A stretch of 64,000 bases of DNA from Cryptomeria japonica (lineage: Eukaryota > Streptophyta > Pinopsida > Cupressales > Cupressaceae), in contig NC_081415.1 in assembly GCF_030272615.1 (NCBI RefSeq), positions 102,404,796 to 102,468,795 of the forward strand. Direction: 5' to 3'. The notes beneath the pieces are model-generated. The model searched no databases and was not told the origin of the DNA. It saw only the letters and a program-made list of their open reading frames with translations. This document shows positions 33,122 to 44,639 of this stretch, in pieces; position 1 is the first letter of the stretch; every line of letters begins with the position of its first letter. A program made the translations under genes and the position numbers.

Positions 33122-34838
33122 TGGTGCAGGAGCACCCAGTTTTGGTTGCATTTTCAAAGTTTTCAATAATTTTGGTGTGATTAGGTTTAAATGTGTGTTT
33201 TCTTAGTTTGAAATGGCATCTCATCAGTGCATCGAGATAACTTATTCTGATGGTTGTTTGTTGGTGAGTCATTAGGTATCGGAAGGAGCCGGTTTAAGCT
33301 ACCTCGATGTCTCGATGAGAAAGCATTGGATTGGAGCATGTTCGATGGATGGAGTATCAGAGATCGACAAGAGGGGTTTCACCCTACATCGATAACCTAA
33401 TGAGACCGACTCCCATGCTAAGTTGTCATCAGCTATCAGGTTAACATGTTTGCAGTCTTCCTGATGACCCGATGGAACCTTTTTCCTGTTCAGTTAACAA
33501 GTTAGCAAATCCGGGACGATTGGACGATTGCTGCCATACCGCTAGGGCAGGTTGCATGATGTTTATCTTACGTGACTTGGCGACCATGGTGGGACCCAAC
33601 GAGAAGTCAGTGAGCAGAGACCACCAGCTAATGGGTGAGCAAGTCCCAGGAGGATCAACGTCATTCGCTATACCACTATGGAAAGTTGACCGAGGTTTAT
33701 CTCCCACGACTTGGCGACCATGGTGGGACCCAACAAGAAGGCAACAAGCAGAGCGAGTCAAAGTGGAGCCATCAGGTATCGACATAACTAGTTTTGGGTT
33801 GCTCGATAACCCGATGGGAAAGCATACGGTTTGGAGCACATCATCGGTCATTAGCTAAACATAACCCGAGAAGAAGCATTATGTTGGGAGCGCACCATCG
33901 GCCATCAGAGTGAGTGTTTTGATGCTACTTCGATGACCTGATAGAACCTGTCTAACAGTTGCCGCTGGAAACCGTTGGTAACAAAATCAATCCTATCCAA
34001 TAGGAGGAGTTCATGATAGAGGGAGGAATGTATAAGAGACCCAATGGGCATTTGTAAACGGGTTATTGTTGTGGTTGTTGAATGTAATAACTTGCCATGG
34101 AGAATGCATCTATTTTTCTAAATAAAAAGAGAAGTCTATTTTCTGGTTTCCATTTAGTGTTTGATTTCTGTTGTGAAATTGCAATAATGTTTTAGAATCT
34201 TTAAGTTCACTATTGCAGCCAATGTAAATGCTTCATTTCTCTGTTTTGTGAGTTATTGGGTTGAACCCGAGAATAAGCTCGAAATCTGTAAATAAGTTTT
34301 CCTTTTTTAGTTTTGGTTCTCTGTTTGTAAATAACAACATGTCTCTGGCTTGAAACTCAACATGACCATTGGAGGTTGTCAAGCAGAGTCAATCATGTAT
34401 AGTAGGTTTTCATTTGTGGAAGTCTAGGAGATGGCATTAGCTATTCCTGTAAACTGGCCCTAGACAACTTGGTGATAGTCCGGCTAGGTGTGAGTAGTGT
34501 AAAGGAGATAACTTGCAGGGGAGGAATCTACTGTGAACTGGAAGAAGATCTAGAAGGCTATGAGCCCTGGAACTTAGTCATTTTATAACCAAAAGGAGAG
34601 ATTTTTCCAAGCCAAACATGAATGGTGGTTTTGCAAAGAGAGAGAACAAGTGTTGTCAGTCTTGCACCCCTGTAAGGGAATTGTGAGCAAGCTTACCTTG
34701 TGAGCTTGAGGAAGGTGAAACAAGCAAAATAAACTATTGGTAGGGAAGTACATAGGAGAAGACTATGGGCCCTAATAGAGTATAGGATTACACCATCGAG
34801 AACTCCAGTTGGTGGGATAATTAGGACTCTCCCTATCA
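33122..34838 (+). repeat. 5' LTR of the chromovirus
   Basis: 1717 bp. A TATA-like element (TGTATAAGAG) lies near 34029, and an intact counterpart is in the 3' LTR. Open frames on both strands at 33441-33858 are LTR sequence, not genes. Confidence 0.92.
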
Positions 34839-34841
34839 AAG

Positions 34842-34853
34842 TGGTATCAGAGC
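34842..34853 (+). other. Primer-binding site of the chromovirus
   Basis: TGGTATCAGAGC, complementary to the 3' end of plant initiator tRNA-Met, lies three bases after the LTR end. Confidence 0.85.
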
Positions 34854-34920
34854 AAGTTAAGACTTGAAAAGAAACTTGTTGATGTCAAGCACTGAATCCA
34901 TAGGAGAAAATAGTCTTTGA

Positions 34921-36062
34921 ATGGTGACCAATGCAGAGTTAGCCAAGAAGGTAGAAGATTAGGAGGAAGAGAATAAACTCCTAAAAGAAAGATTACTACA
35001 ACTGGAGAACAAACTAGATGTAGTTGAAGACAAAACTAAGAAAGTGACAATATAGGTTAATGAAGGGAAGGGAAAAGAATCAGTAGAAGAGGATAGGATA
35101 CCTGAACTAGACCCTATTCTACTGGAAGAACCTTTCCTTAAAGCAATTAAAGCCTTAGGAGGAAAATATTTAGAAGGAGTGCCACTTTTTCATGGGAAAA
35201 TGGATCCTGAAGTAGTTATTGAATGGATTGAAGGAATGGAGAATCACTTTGAGTGTGATGGAATCAATGAAGCCCAAAAGGTGAAGGTAGGTAAGTCTAG
35301 ATTGCGAGGAGCAGCCTTAAATTGGTGGAAATTTATCCAAGAAGAGAGGCAAAAAGAGGGTAAGAACCCCATAGCTACTTGGAAGGGAATGTTAGCCAAG
35401 GTGAGGGAAACCTATATCCCTGAAGATTATGAAATCCAGTTGCACAAGAGGAGACAAAACTTGAGGCAAAGAGACTTGGATGTGAGCAGCTAAACTGAGG
35501 AATTTCAGAAGTTGTGTCTGAGATCCAAGGTGGTAGAGGATGAGAGCATAAAGGTAGCCAGATACTTGAATGGATTGAGATGGAATATTCAAGAGGAGTT
35601 GAGTTTGTTAAGTCCTAACACCATGCATAAGTGCTATCAATTGGCATTGAAGGTGGAGGAAAAGAGCAAGAAGAAACAAGAACAAAGCAACCGAGGCAGA
35701 GGTAGAGGAAGAGATGGCAGAGGTCATAGAGGTAGCTATAGTGGTAGAGGTGTAGACCAAAGATCCCAAGAGGAATCCAAGTTGGTAGAGAAAAGTGGGG
35801 ATTCCAATAGCAAGAGCAGCTATAGATGAAGGGGATCTAGAAACTCTAATAGAGGAAGGTCTAGTGGATTAGGAAGAGGGTCCTATTTTGCCACAATGAA
35901 GTGCTACAACTGCTATCAGCTTGGACACCCAACTTATAGATGTCCTGAGAAGTCTTCTTCATCCCAAGGAGGTGAAAGAAGAGTAAATTATACTCAAGAA
36001 GATGCAGCAAATGTGAGGGCATTAGAAGTGAGTTTAGATTCTGAGAGTGGAGAGAATCTCAT
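34921..36062 (+). pseudogene. Chromovirus gag
   Basis: The probable start is ATG at 34921. One frame continues to about 36240 with in-frame stops (for example 35053, 35491 and 35827). An N-terminal coiled-coil-like stretch (LLKERLLQLENKLD) is followed by the capsid domain (LFHGKMDPEVVIEWIEGME, 35190-35250; LRGAALNWW). Next is an Arg/Gly-rich segment (35690-35870) and one zinc knuckle, CYNCYQLGHPTYRC (CX2CX4HX4C, about 35902-35943). It would form the particle and bind RNA. Confidence 0.85.
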
Positions 36063-36750
36063 GATGGGAAGAGTATTGATCAAAGAACCGGCTAAGGAGG
36101 AACCTAGCCAAAGAAGATCCTTGTTTAGGATAAAATGCAAGATTATGTGTAAAGTGTGCAAAGTGGTGGTAGATTTAGGTTCCATTGACAATATTGTGTC
36201 AGAAGAAGCAGTAAGTAAATTAACCTGCAATGAATTCCACATAGTGATCCTTATAGGGTTACTTGGCTCAATAAGGAGCAACATGTTCTAGTGAATGAAC
36301 AAACTTGGGTGGAGTTCACTATAGGAAGTTACAAAGACAATATTTTGTGTGATATCTTGCCAATGGATGCATGCCACCTACTCTTAGGTAGACCCTGACA
36401 ATTTGACAGGAAAACAGTACACCATGGAGAGAAGAATTCTTATACTTTCCAAAAAGATGGAGTTACTTACAAGATTCAGTCCTTAAGAGATGAAGAAGGA
36501 AGTAGACCTAAGGGTTCCAATGTGCTGCTAGTTGGTGAGAAGGAGTTCATTAACACCCTCAAGGAAGGAGGAGTGGGGTTTGCACTTATAGTGAAACGTA
36601 AAGAAGAAAGCAAGGAAAGGAAAGTATGCATTCCCAATGAAGTGCAACAGATACTAAAATAGTTCAAGGAGATCATTAGTGATGGAACACCTGCAACGTT
36701 GCCTCCTCAACGTGCCATTAGTCACCAAATTGACTTCATCTTGGAGCTTC
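36063..36750 (+). pseudogene. Chromovirus aspartic protease
   Basis: The active-site block reads VVVDLGSIDNIVSEE (about 36163-36207), where the family usually has DSGSTxxF/I-type sequence; the catalytic Asp is kept. A frameshift near 36240 moves the rest (DILPMDACHLLLGRP, flap and C-terminal parts, about 36350-36400) to another frame. The region runs on to the RT start at about 36750. Confidence 0.75.
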
Positions 36751-38100
36751 TTTGCCTAATAAGGCAGCCTATAAGATGACACGAGAACAAAACCAAGAGA
36801 TAGCTAAACAAATACAAGAACTTTTGGATAATGGTCTGATAAGGAAAAGCATCAGCCCATGTGTTGTGCCCATTGTGTTGGCACCAAAGAAGGGAGGTAC
36901 TTGGAGACTGTGCATTGATTCAAGAGCCATCAACCAGATTACAATCAGGTATAGATTTCCTATTCCTAGAATTAAAGATTTGATGGATTGTTTAGGGGGT
37001 GCTAAGTATTTTACCAAGATAGACCTCAAGAGTGGTTACCACCAAATCTAAATCAAGGAGGGAGATGAATGGAAGACAACCTTCAAGACCATAGAAGGAC
37101 TTTATGAATGACTTGTTATGCCATTTGGACTCACAAATGCCCCTAGCACATTCATGAGACTCATGAATGAAGTACTCAAGGACTACATTGGTAAATTTTT
37201 TGTTGTTTACCTAGATGACATCTTAATTTTTAGTAAGTTTAAAGATGAGCATCTTAAGCATATAGAAATTGTATTGAGAAAACTATATGATGAACAACTA
37301 ACCATCAATTTGGAGAAATGTGAGTTTATGAAACATGAATTAGTGTATCTTGGGTTTGTAATCTCAAGTGGTGATTGAAAATGGACACTTCAAAGGTGGA
37401 AGCAATAAAAAATTGGCCTACTCCCAAAACAAGAAGTGAAGTAAGGAGTTTTCACAGTTTGGCTCAGTTTTATAGGAAGTTCATTAGAGGGTTCAGTGAG
37501 ATATGTGCACCTATGCTAGATATAATCAAGGGAGGTGTGAGAACCAAATTCGTATGGAAAAAGGAAGCAAAAAAAGGTTTTGATCTCTTGAAGACAAAGG
37601 TGGCTACTCAACCAGTACTAATCCTACCAAGCTTTGACAAACTTTTCACAATTGAATGTGATGCCAACAACATAGCGGTTGGAGCAGTTTGAGTCTAGAC
37701 AATAGACCAGTTACATTTTTTAGCGAGAAACTCAATGATGCAAAGAAAAGGTATTCTTCCTATGATTTGGAATTGTATGCACTTGTCCAGTCCCTTAGGA
37801 AATGGAGGCAATATTTTCTACCTAAGGAATTTGTGGTTTACACTGATAATCAAGCTCTTAGCTTTCTTAATTCTCAAGAAAAGTTAAACCATAGGCATAT
37901 CAAACGGGTAGAGTATTTGCAGTCATATACTTTTACCATCAAACACAAGAAAGGAAAATGTAATAAGGTAGCTGATGCATTGAGTATGAGGTTACTAACA
38001 ATGCAAGAAGTGCACCTCAAAAGCATTGGAGTGGATAGTTTCAAGAATTTGTATGAAGAAGATGAAGATTTTTTTGCTGCCTACAAGGTTTGCCAAGAGT
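36751..38100 (+). pseudogene. Chromovirus reverse transcriptase and RNase H
   Basis: RT fingers and palm read GLIRKSISPCVVPIVLAPKK, then RLCIDSRAIN and FTKIDLKSGYHQI (36830-37050). [12 protein letters not shown] starts at 37118 and the active-site YLDD is at 37208-37219. Stops lie at 37049, 37109 and 37375. RNase H follows: ECDANNIAVGAV (about 37655-37690, first Asp), a frameshift at about 37690, TDNQALSFL (about 37845) and NKVADALS (about 37965). Order and motifs are standard for Ty3-Gypsy. Confidence 0.9.
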
Positions 38101-39503
38101 TTAGGAATCATTTTCATAGTGAATATGCATATTTCACTTTGCAGGATGGACTTTTGTTCAAAGGAGGACAACTTTGTGTACCCAGAGGGTCTATGAGAGA
38201 TAATTTGATGCAAGAAAAGCACAATGGATGCTTGAGTGGACATTTTGGTTTGAATAAGAGTTTGGAACTTGTTCAAAGATTCTACTATTGGCCAAAGATG
38301 CCAAGGGATATCAGGAGATATGTGGAGAAATGTGTAATTTGTCAAAGAGCTAAGGGAATGTCTTCTAATGTTGGACTGTATCAACCTGTACCTATCCCAA
38401 ATAGGCCATGGGAGTGTGTAAGTATGGATTTTGTTGTTGGGTTTACCCAAGACCAAATCTAGATTTGATAACATCTATGTTGTCATAGATAATTCAGTAA
38501 AATGGCCCATTTTATTCCTTCTAAGGTGACTCATGATGCCAGTCATATTGCTCATTTGTTTTTCAAAGAGGTCATTAGGATTCATGGTTTACCCATCAGT
38601 ATAGTGTCAGATAGAGATACCAAATTCATTGGACATTTCTGGAGAACTTTATGGCAAAAATTGGGAACTAACTTATCTTCCAGCTCAGCATACCATCCCC
38701 AAACGGATGGCCAAATAGAGATGGTCAATAGAACATTGGGGAACCTTCTCAGATGTTTAACAAAGGAGTATGGGAAAGCTTGGGATCAGATCATTCATCA
38801 AGCTGAATTTTCTTACAATGATAGTGTGAATAGATCAACCGGTAAGAGTCCTTTTGAAGTAGTTTATGGCCTTCATCCCAGAGGTGTTTTGGAGCTCAAA
38901 GAAATTGAGAAGATGGGAAAATAGAGAAGACATGCTATTGACATGGCTTAGTCCATGAAGGAGATTCATGAGCAAGTTAGGCAAGCTTTACTAGACAACT
39001 CTCAGAAAATCAAGGACAAAGTAGATGAAAAGAGAAGAGATGTACAATTTGTTGTTGGAGACTTGGTAATGGTTCACTTGAACAAAGAAAGGCTTCAAAA
39101 AGGTGTCCCTAGAAAAATTCAAATGAGGATAATTGGACCTTGTAAGATCTTGGCCAAGTACGAAAACAATGCCTACAAACTTGACCTACCCGGAGACATG
39201 GCTTTATCTCCTATTTTCAATGTTGCAGAATTGGTACCATATAAGGGTACACTTCGAGAAGAATGTCAAAGATTTTTAGAGCTCTCACAGGCACTTTCAA
39301 ACCTACCCTTACCACCGTCAACCAGGCCACAAGCCGAAAAGGTGTTGGATTCACGAGTCCTCAAGAAGACTAGGCATACCACCTATATGGAGCATTTAGT
39401 TAAATGGTAGCATCTTCCAGATTCTGAGACCACTTGGGTCCCCGAGGCAGACTTTTCAAAACTCAAAATTCCCTCCTCCATGTTGCCCCAAGGAGTCACT
39501 TGA
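38101..39503 (+). pseudogene. Chromovirus integrase with C-terminal chromodomain
   Basis: The HHCC finger is at about 38215-38350 (HNGCLSGHFG ... CVICQ). The catalytic core has MDFVVGF, then a small disrupted stretch (38460-38500), SDRDTKFIGHFW (about 38610) and AYHPQTDGQIEMVNRT (about 38690-38735). The C-terminal GPY/F-like region (RIIGPCKILAKYENNAYKL) lies at about 39125-39180. After it, about 39336-39470 encodes a chromodomain (VLDSRVLKK, YMEHLVKW, then ETTWVPEADF), with one stop after LVKW. The chromodomain is thought to steer insertion to heterochromatin. The frame ends at TGA 39501-39503, just before the PPT. Confidence 0.9.
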
Positions 39504-39525
39504 TTTCTTTCTCATTGGGGGAGTA

Positions 39526-41243
39526 TGGTGCAGGAGCACCCAGTTTTGGTTGCATTTTCAAAGTTTTCAACAATTTTGGTGTGATTAGGTTTAAATGTGT
39601 GTTTTCTCAGTTTGAAATGGCATCTCATCAGTGCATCGGGATAACTTATTCTGATGGGTTGTTTGTTGGTCAGTCATTGGGTATCGAAAGGAGCCAGTTC
39701 AAGCTACCCCAATGTCTCAATGAGAAAGCATTGGATTGGAGCGCGTTCAATGGATGGAGTATTGGAGATCGGCAAGAGGGGTTTCACCCTACACTGATAA
39801 CCCGATGAGACTGACTCCCACGCTAAGTTGTCATCAATCATCGGGTTAACATGTTTGCAATCTTCCCGATGACCCGATGGAACCTTTTTCTTGTTTGGTT
39901 AACAAGTGAGCAAGTCTGGGACGATCAGATGATTGTCACCATACAGCTGGGGCAAGTTGCATGATGTTTATCTTATGCAACTTGGCAACCATGGTGGGAC
40001 CCAATGAGAAGTCAGTGAGCGGAGACCACCAGTTAATGGGTGAGCAAGCCCTGCGAGGATCAACATCGATCGCTATACCGCTATGGAAAGTTGCTCGAGG
40101 TTTATCTCCCATGACTTATCGACCATGGTGGGACCCAACGAGAATGCAATGAGCGGAGCGAGTCAAAGTGGAGCCATCGGGTATCAGCATAACTAGTTTT
40201 GGGCAGCCTGATAACCCAATGGGAAAGCATGCTGTTTGGAGCGCATCATCAACCATTGGTAGAACATAACCCGATAAGAAGTATTATGTTGGGAGCGCAC
40301 CATCGGCCATCGGAGTGAGTGTTTTGATGCTACTCCATTGACCCGATAGAACCTATTTGACACTTGCCGCTGGAAACCGTTGGCAATGAAATCAATCCTG
40401 TCCAATAGGAGGAGTTCACGACAGAGGGATGAATGTATAAAAGACCCAACGTGAATCTATAAATGGGTTATTATTGTGGTTGTTGAATGTAATAACTTTC
40501 CATGGAGAATGCATCTATTTTTCTGAATAAAAAGAGAAGTCTATTTTCTGGTTTCCATTTAGTGTCTGATTTCTATTGTGAAATTGCAATAATTTTTTAG
40601 AATCTTTAAGTTCACTATTGCAGCCAATGTAAACGCTTCATTTCTCTATTTTGTGAGTTACTGGGTTGAACCCAAGAATAAGCTCGGAATCTATAAGTAA
40701 GGTTTCCTTTTTCAGTTTTGGTTCTTTGTTTGTAAATAACAACATGGCTCTGGCTTGAAACTCCACATGACCATTGGAGGTTGTCAAGCAAAGCCAATCA
40801 TGTACAATAGGTTTTCATTTGTGGAAGTCCAAGAGATGGCATTAGCTATTCCTGTAACTGGCCCTAGGAGAGCTTGGTGATAGTCTGACTAGGTGTCAGT
40901 AGTGTAAAGGAGATAACTTGCAGGGGAGGAATCTATTGAGAATTGGAAGAAGATACAGAAGGCTATGAGCCCTAGAACTTAGTCATTTTATAACCAAAAT
41001 GAGAGATTTTTCCAATCCAAACATGAAGGGTGGTTTTGCAAAGAGAGAGAACAAGTGTTGTCATTCCTGCACCCCTACAAGGATATTGTGAGCAAGCTTA
41101 CCTTGTGAGATTGAGGAAGGTGAAACAAGAAAACTAAACTATTGGTAGGGGAGTACATAGGAGAAGAGTGTGGGCCCTAATAGAGAATAGGATTACACCA
41201 TTGAGAACTCCAGTTGGTGGGAAAATTAGGACTCTCCCCATCA
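39526..41243 (+). repeat. 3' LTR of the chromovirus
   Basis: 1718 bp, preceded by PPT TTGGGGGAG (about 39515-39523). It aligns end to end with the 5' LTR, and its outer end meets TSD CATGT. Confidence 0.92.
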
Positions 41244-41248
41244 CATGT

Positions 41249-41790
41249 AGTGTTACAACAAAAGTGGAAAGTTCTGATTTAGTAGAAGGATGTCCAAATG
41301 ATGAAAATGATGTAGAATTATTAATTAGTAAAAATTTAAGGGTAATGTTAACTTACAAATATTTGGATACAAGCAAGCCTTGTAAATGGAACTCTAGGAC
41401 ATTTTTGAAAGATTGTATAAAAACTTGAAAGTTCTCCACTATAACCACCAACATATGTAATGGTTGAGTTTGATATTTATTAAAAATACCATGTGAGGAT
41501 CATAATCTACATACAATTAATTTCAACAATGAAATGGAATCACACAATCCAAATACCATTAAGATTGACGTGGACATTAACAATGCATAAATAATGGGAT
41601 TCAAGACTTTCAAAAGCCACTATTGATGTATAACCAAAAGAAAGAAAATAAATGAAATTTGTGGTGATGTTTCTTGTAGTCTAGAAAACCTTACAATAAT
41701 GCCACCATTCACATATGATCATTATGAAAAAATAAAAAAGGAAGACAACTTGCGAAGTGGAAAGATGAAGAATAAAAACACAAATTTTTA
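41249..41790 (+). pseudogene. Helitron-type helicase relic, piece 4 (C-terminal)
   Basis: Directly after the chromovirus TSD the plus strand reads NDENDVELLISKNLRVMLTYKYLDTSKPCKWNS, matching the helicase block 'L..GARVMLT.NLWT..GL.NGA'. Around 41460 a frame gives VMVEFDIY, the 'V.VEFD.Y' strand. Around 41680-41740 LENLTIMPPFTYDHYEKIKK matches the C-terminal block 'L..L.F.PFSYDRY.KI'. The motif IHKSQG-like region between them is not readable. Together with pieces 1-3 the motifs are collinear with one gene. Confidence 0.72.
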
Positions 41791-43300
41791 GAAGATAATT
41801 GATGTAAAATATTTTCTTCAATGCCAAAAGAAGAAAAAGAAATACTTGAGACCCTCACCCATAGCTAAAAATCACAAAATCACAATTCCAAAAGTGGTTA
41901 GTGAAGAAGAGGAGGAGGGAGCCGAAGATGGTGGTAAGAGAATAAGCACTCGTAGACATTTGAATAGGTTGGCCAATTGCACAGTGAACAAAATTGGAGG
42001 CAAGAAATTAGTTGATTATGGGGAAGAAATAGACGATAAGGAAGCTTCCAACAATGGAGTTGAAGCCAAGGATGAAGATAAGGAGGAGGATGAAAAGTGG
42101 AAAATAGAAAGATCTAACAAACCAACCAATGAAAACTCTAACCAAAATTAACCCTTGGACTTGACCCAAGATGCAATGCTAGAAGAGGTTGACAATCAAT
42201 AAAGGGGAGAGAAAGTGCAAGTTTGTCAATTGTAGGACCACAACTAAGGAATTAGAGGTTTTGAGGAAGAAGGTGTTTAAGATAGAGCATAAGATGGTCA
42301 GTGTCTCCAAATTAAGTATGAAGGTGATACATAGCTCCACTACTTCCATGTGCCTAATTTTCAGAATAAAGTCCTGCGCAATGACACTAACAATGAAGGG
42401 AATTACAAGGAACTATTTTTAAGCTCCTTACTGATGATTGGAGCCATGTGCTCAAATAGCCATTTGTTGGCTCATTTTATTTCTCTAGGCCTTTTGGTCT
42501 TTGTTGTTGAGACTTTATTTTGTTTATCTATCTGGTTAAGACTCTTTTTGTTAGGTTATTGTTAGTCTCTATGTTGTTAATGTTTATGTTGTTAATGGGT
42601 TGTTAGTGTAAGGTGCCAACACCCTTCTTTTGCCACTTTTAATATCAAAAACATATTTTCTTCAATCACTACCAAATGTTTTAACACTATATATACAGTA
42701 GCTCGTTCAAAATATTAAACATAAAAATATCATCTATTACATTATATATAAATCATATCAAGGCAAAACAAGTAGACTATAACATCTAGAAAAAGGTAAA
42801 ACAAAGTAAACTATAGAAAAACAAAGCAAAAATTATTGAGAATGACATAACAATTTTTTTTGTTAGTTTTACTTCATATTTTTAAATATAATACATACCT
42901 AGTGACCAATATTAGCACTGCAGATATCACTCACTTTGATGATTTTAATATCTACACATAATAAATGTATCTTTATATTGTAAATGAAATGCATACATTA
43001 TTATAATTTACATGTTAAAATTATTCGTATTAAATTACATTCAATAGTCATAAATTAAAAATTATTATCATTATGGTTACAAATAAGCTTAAAATTAATG
43101 TTACAATTAATTAATTAATTACAATAATAACATTTAGTATTAAAATTAGTACTGCAATTATAAATTATGTTAGATTTATGATTTTTTTTATAGTTATGGT
43201 TGGGCTCAAGTTATAATAATTGTGTAATTCTATGCCTAATTAGACAATAGACTTTCTTTTAAGTGGACTTGCCAATCCACATCTTCCCTGTATACTTGTC
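41791..43300. other. AT-rich region with a Lys/Glu-rich open frame
   Basis: The frame 41846-42151 (101 residues, plus) is rich in Glu, Asp, Lys and Asn (EEEEEGAEDGG, KDEDKEEDEKW). It shows no domain and might be a tail of the Helitron-type gene or an unrelated relic. Small frames at 42189-42565 are not convincing. 42640-43200 is very AT-rich with no features seen. No Helitron 3' end (hairpin plus CTRR) could be identified by eye. Confidence 0.35.
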
Positions 43301-43305
43301 ATTGT

Positions 43306-44515
43306 TGTTGGTCCTCACAACTGGAATGGTAACCAGGTAATAAATCAAAATTCAGAGATTGAATATTCTTAAATAGGTAACTTTTCCTGTGGCAAAGGCT
43401 CATTTAGTTATCAACCAGGGACGTAAACTTGAAACGGGCCAGCACTATATGTGCACCAAGTTCATATTGCAACCATCCTATATTACTGCAGGAAAGAAAA
43501 TTCTTCTTAAAGTAAACACACAAAATCTCAAATGAACTAATACTTTAATCTTACAATTGGAAATTACTTTAAACAACTACTTATTAAATGATAAAGTTCT
43601 GACAGGCAGCAGGAACTACTGTGCTACTATGGCTACAGGAATAGACACAAGAATTGTTTCCTATGGCCACAAGAACAAACAACTGCAGAAACAACTACTA
43701 CAGAAGTACGAATTAACTAAAACATACAAAGGTTTACTCACCAAGTGGGCCCCCTTGAGTGAGTATCTCAAGAACTTCATATTACAATTATCTAATTATT
43801 CAAAATCAAATTGATCTCTTTATTTCATCTTAACTGGAAAATATATAAAATAGTACCAAAAGACTGTGTATTACAAGATACTAAGGTCGTTCTCTGCTAT
43901 CCCCTAGAGAAGAGAGATCCCTTTATTTATAGGAAAACTTATAACAAACTTCTAACTGATCGACCACATTCCTATGGAATAGGTGAACAAGATTTATTAA
44001 CAAGAAAAGAAGTCATCACAGGACAACAAAACAACTTCTATCCTGTAGCTGAGAAAATATAGCATGACTAGCCTCCTAGATATAAGCTCCACAAAGAACA
44101 GTTGTAAATGTTCATAAATCAATCTGTTGAAGAACTAGTCAAGTGGTTCTGATCATTACTGCATTTCTCTAGCTCGGTCTATGTTGTGGTTATGTATTTG
44201 ATGATCTTTTGAACTACCATTTGTCCTTACTTTGCCTTTGCTGACCCTGCATCATGATATTAATGCACAACAAACATGTGTATGTACTAATGCTAACATT
44301 ACATAATGCAAACCATATTAATAATTATTTTCAGATATTTGTATAGATAGATCATTACATGACATCCTTAGGTATAAGTTAAACCAGTTTCAGAAACACT
44401 TAAAAGGTATAAACTTAAAAGAGTATTATAATCCAAATGCCATCTAATCATAAAACCTAGGTAGGAGTATTGTATCAAAAATCTATCAAGATAGAGCCAT
44501 TATTTAGGCTCATCA
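43306..44515 (-). repeat. 3' LTR of the Athila-like element
   Basis: Plus-strand start TGTTGGTCCTC, end GGCTCATCA. A minus-strand TATA (CTATAAATAAAGG) lies near 43920-43935. The frames 43557-43814 and 43811-44062 are LTR sequence. The PPT (minus strand AGGTTAGGGGGAGA, 44516-44529) abuts it. Confidence 0.92.
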
Positions 44516-44639
44516 TCTCCCCCTAACCTAGCTTCTTGTTGATCCTCCAGCAAAAGGAAAATTTAGGATTCTGGCATTGATTCAGAAATTGCCTGGGGTA
44601 ACCTGTCCAAAACCGCCTGTAGATAAGCTCCAGTAGAAT

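Larger units (their letters stand above)
33122..41243 (+). mobile_element. Complete chromodomain Ty3-Gypsy element (chromovirus), 8.1 kb
   Basis: The two LTRs (33122-34838 and 39526-41243) both start TGGTGCAGGAGC and end with CCxATCA. A perfect 5-bp TSD CATGT lies at 33117-33121 and 41244-41248. There is a tRNA-Met-type PBS at 34842-34853 and a PPT (TTGGGGGAG) before the 3' LTR. Order inside is gag, protease, RT, RNase H, integrase, chromodomain. In the first 320 bases of the LTRs I count roughly 25-30 differences, nearly all transitions, so the insertion is not recent. The coding frame has many stops and at least three frameshifts. Confidence 0.92.

Noticed and set aside
33441-33858. Two overlapping frames of about 130 residues on opposite strands
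   Set aside because: They lie wholly inside the chromovirus 5' LTR, and the matching 3' LTR positions do not keep them open.
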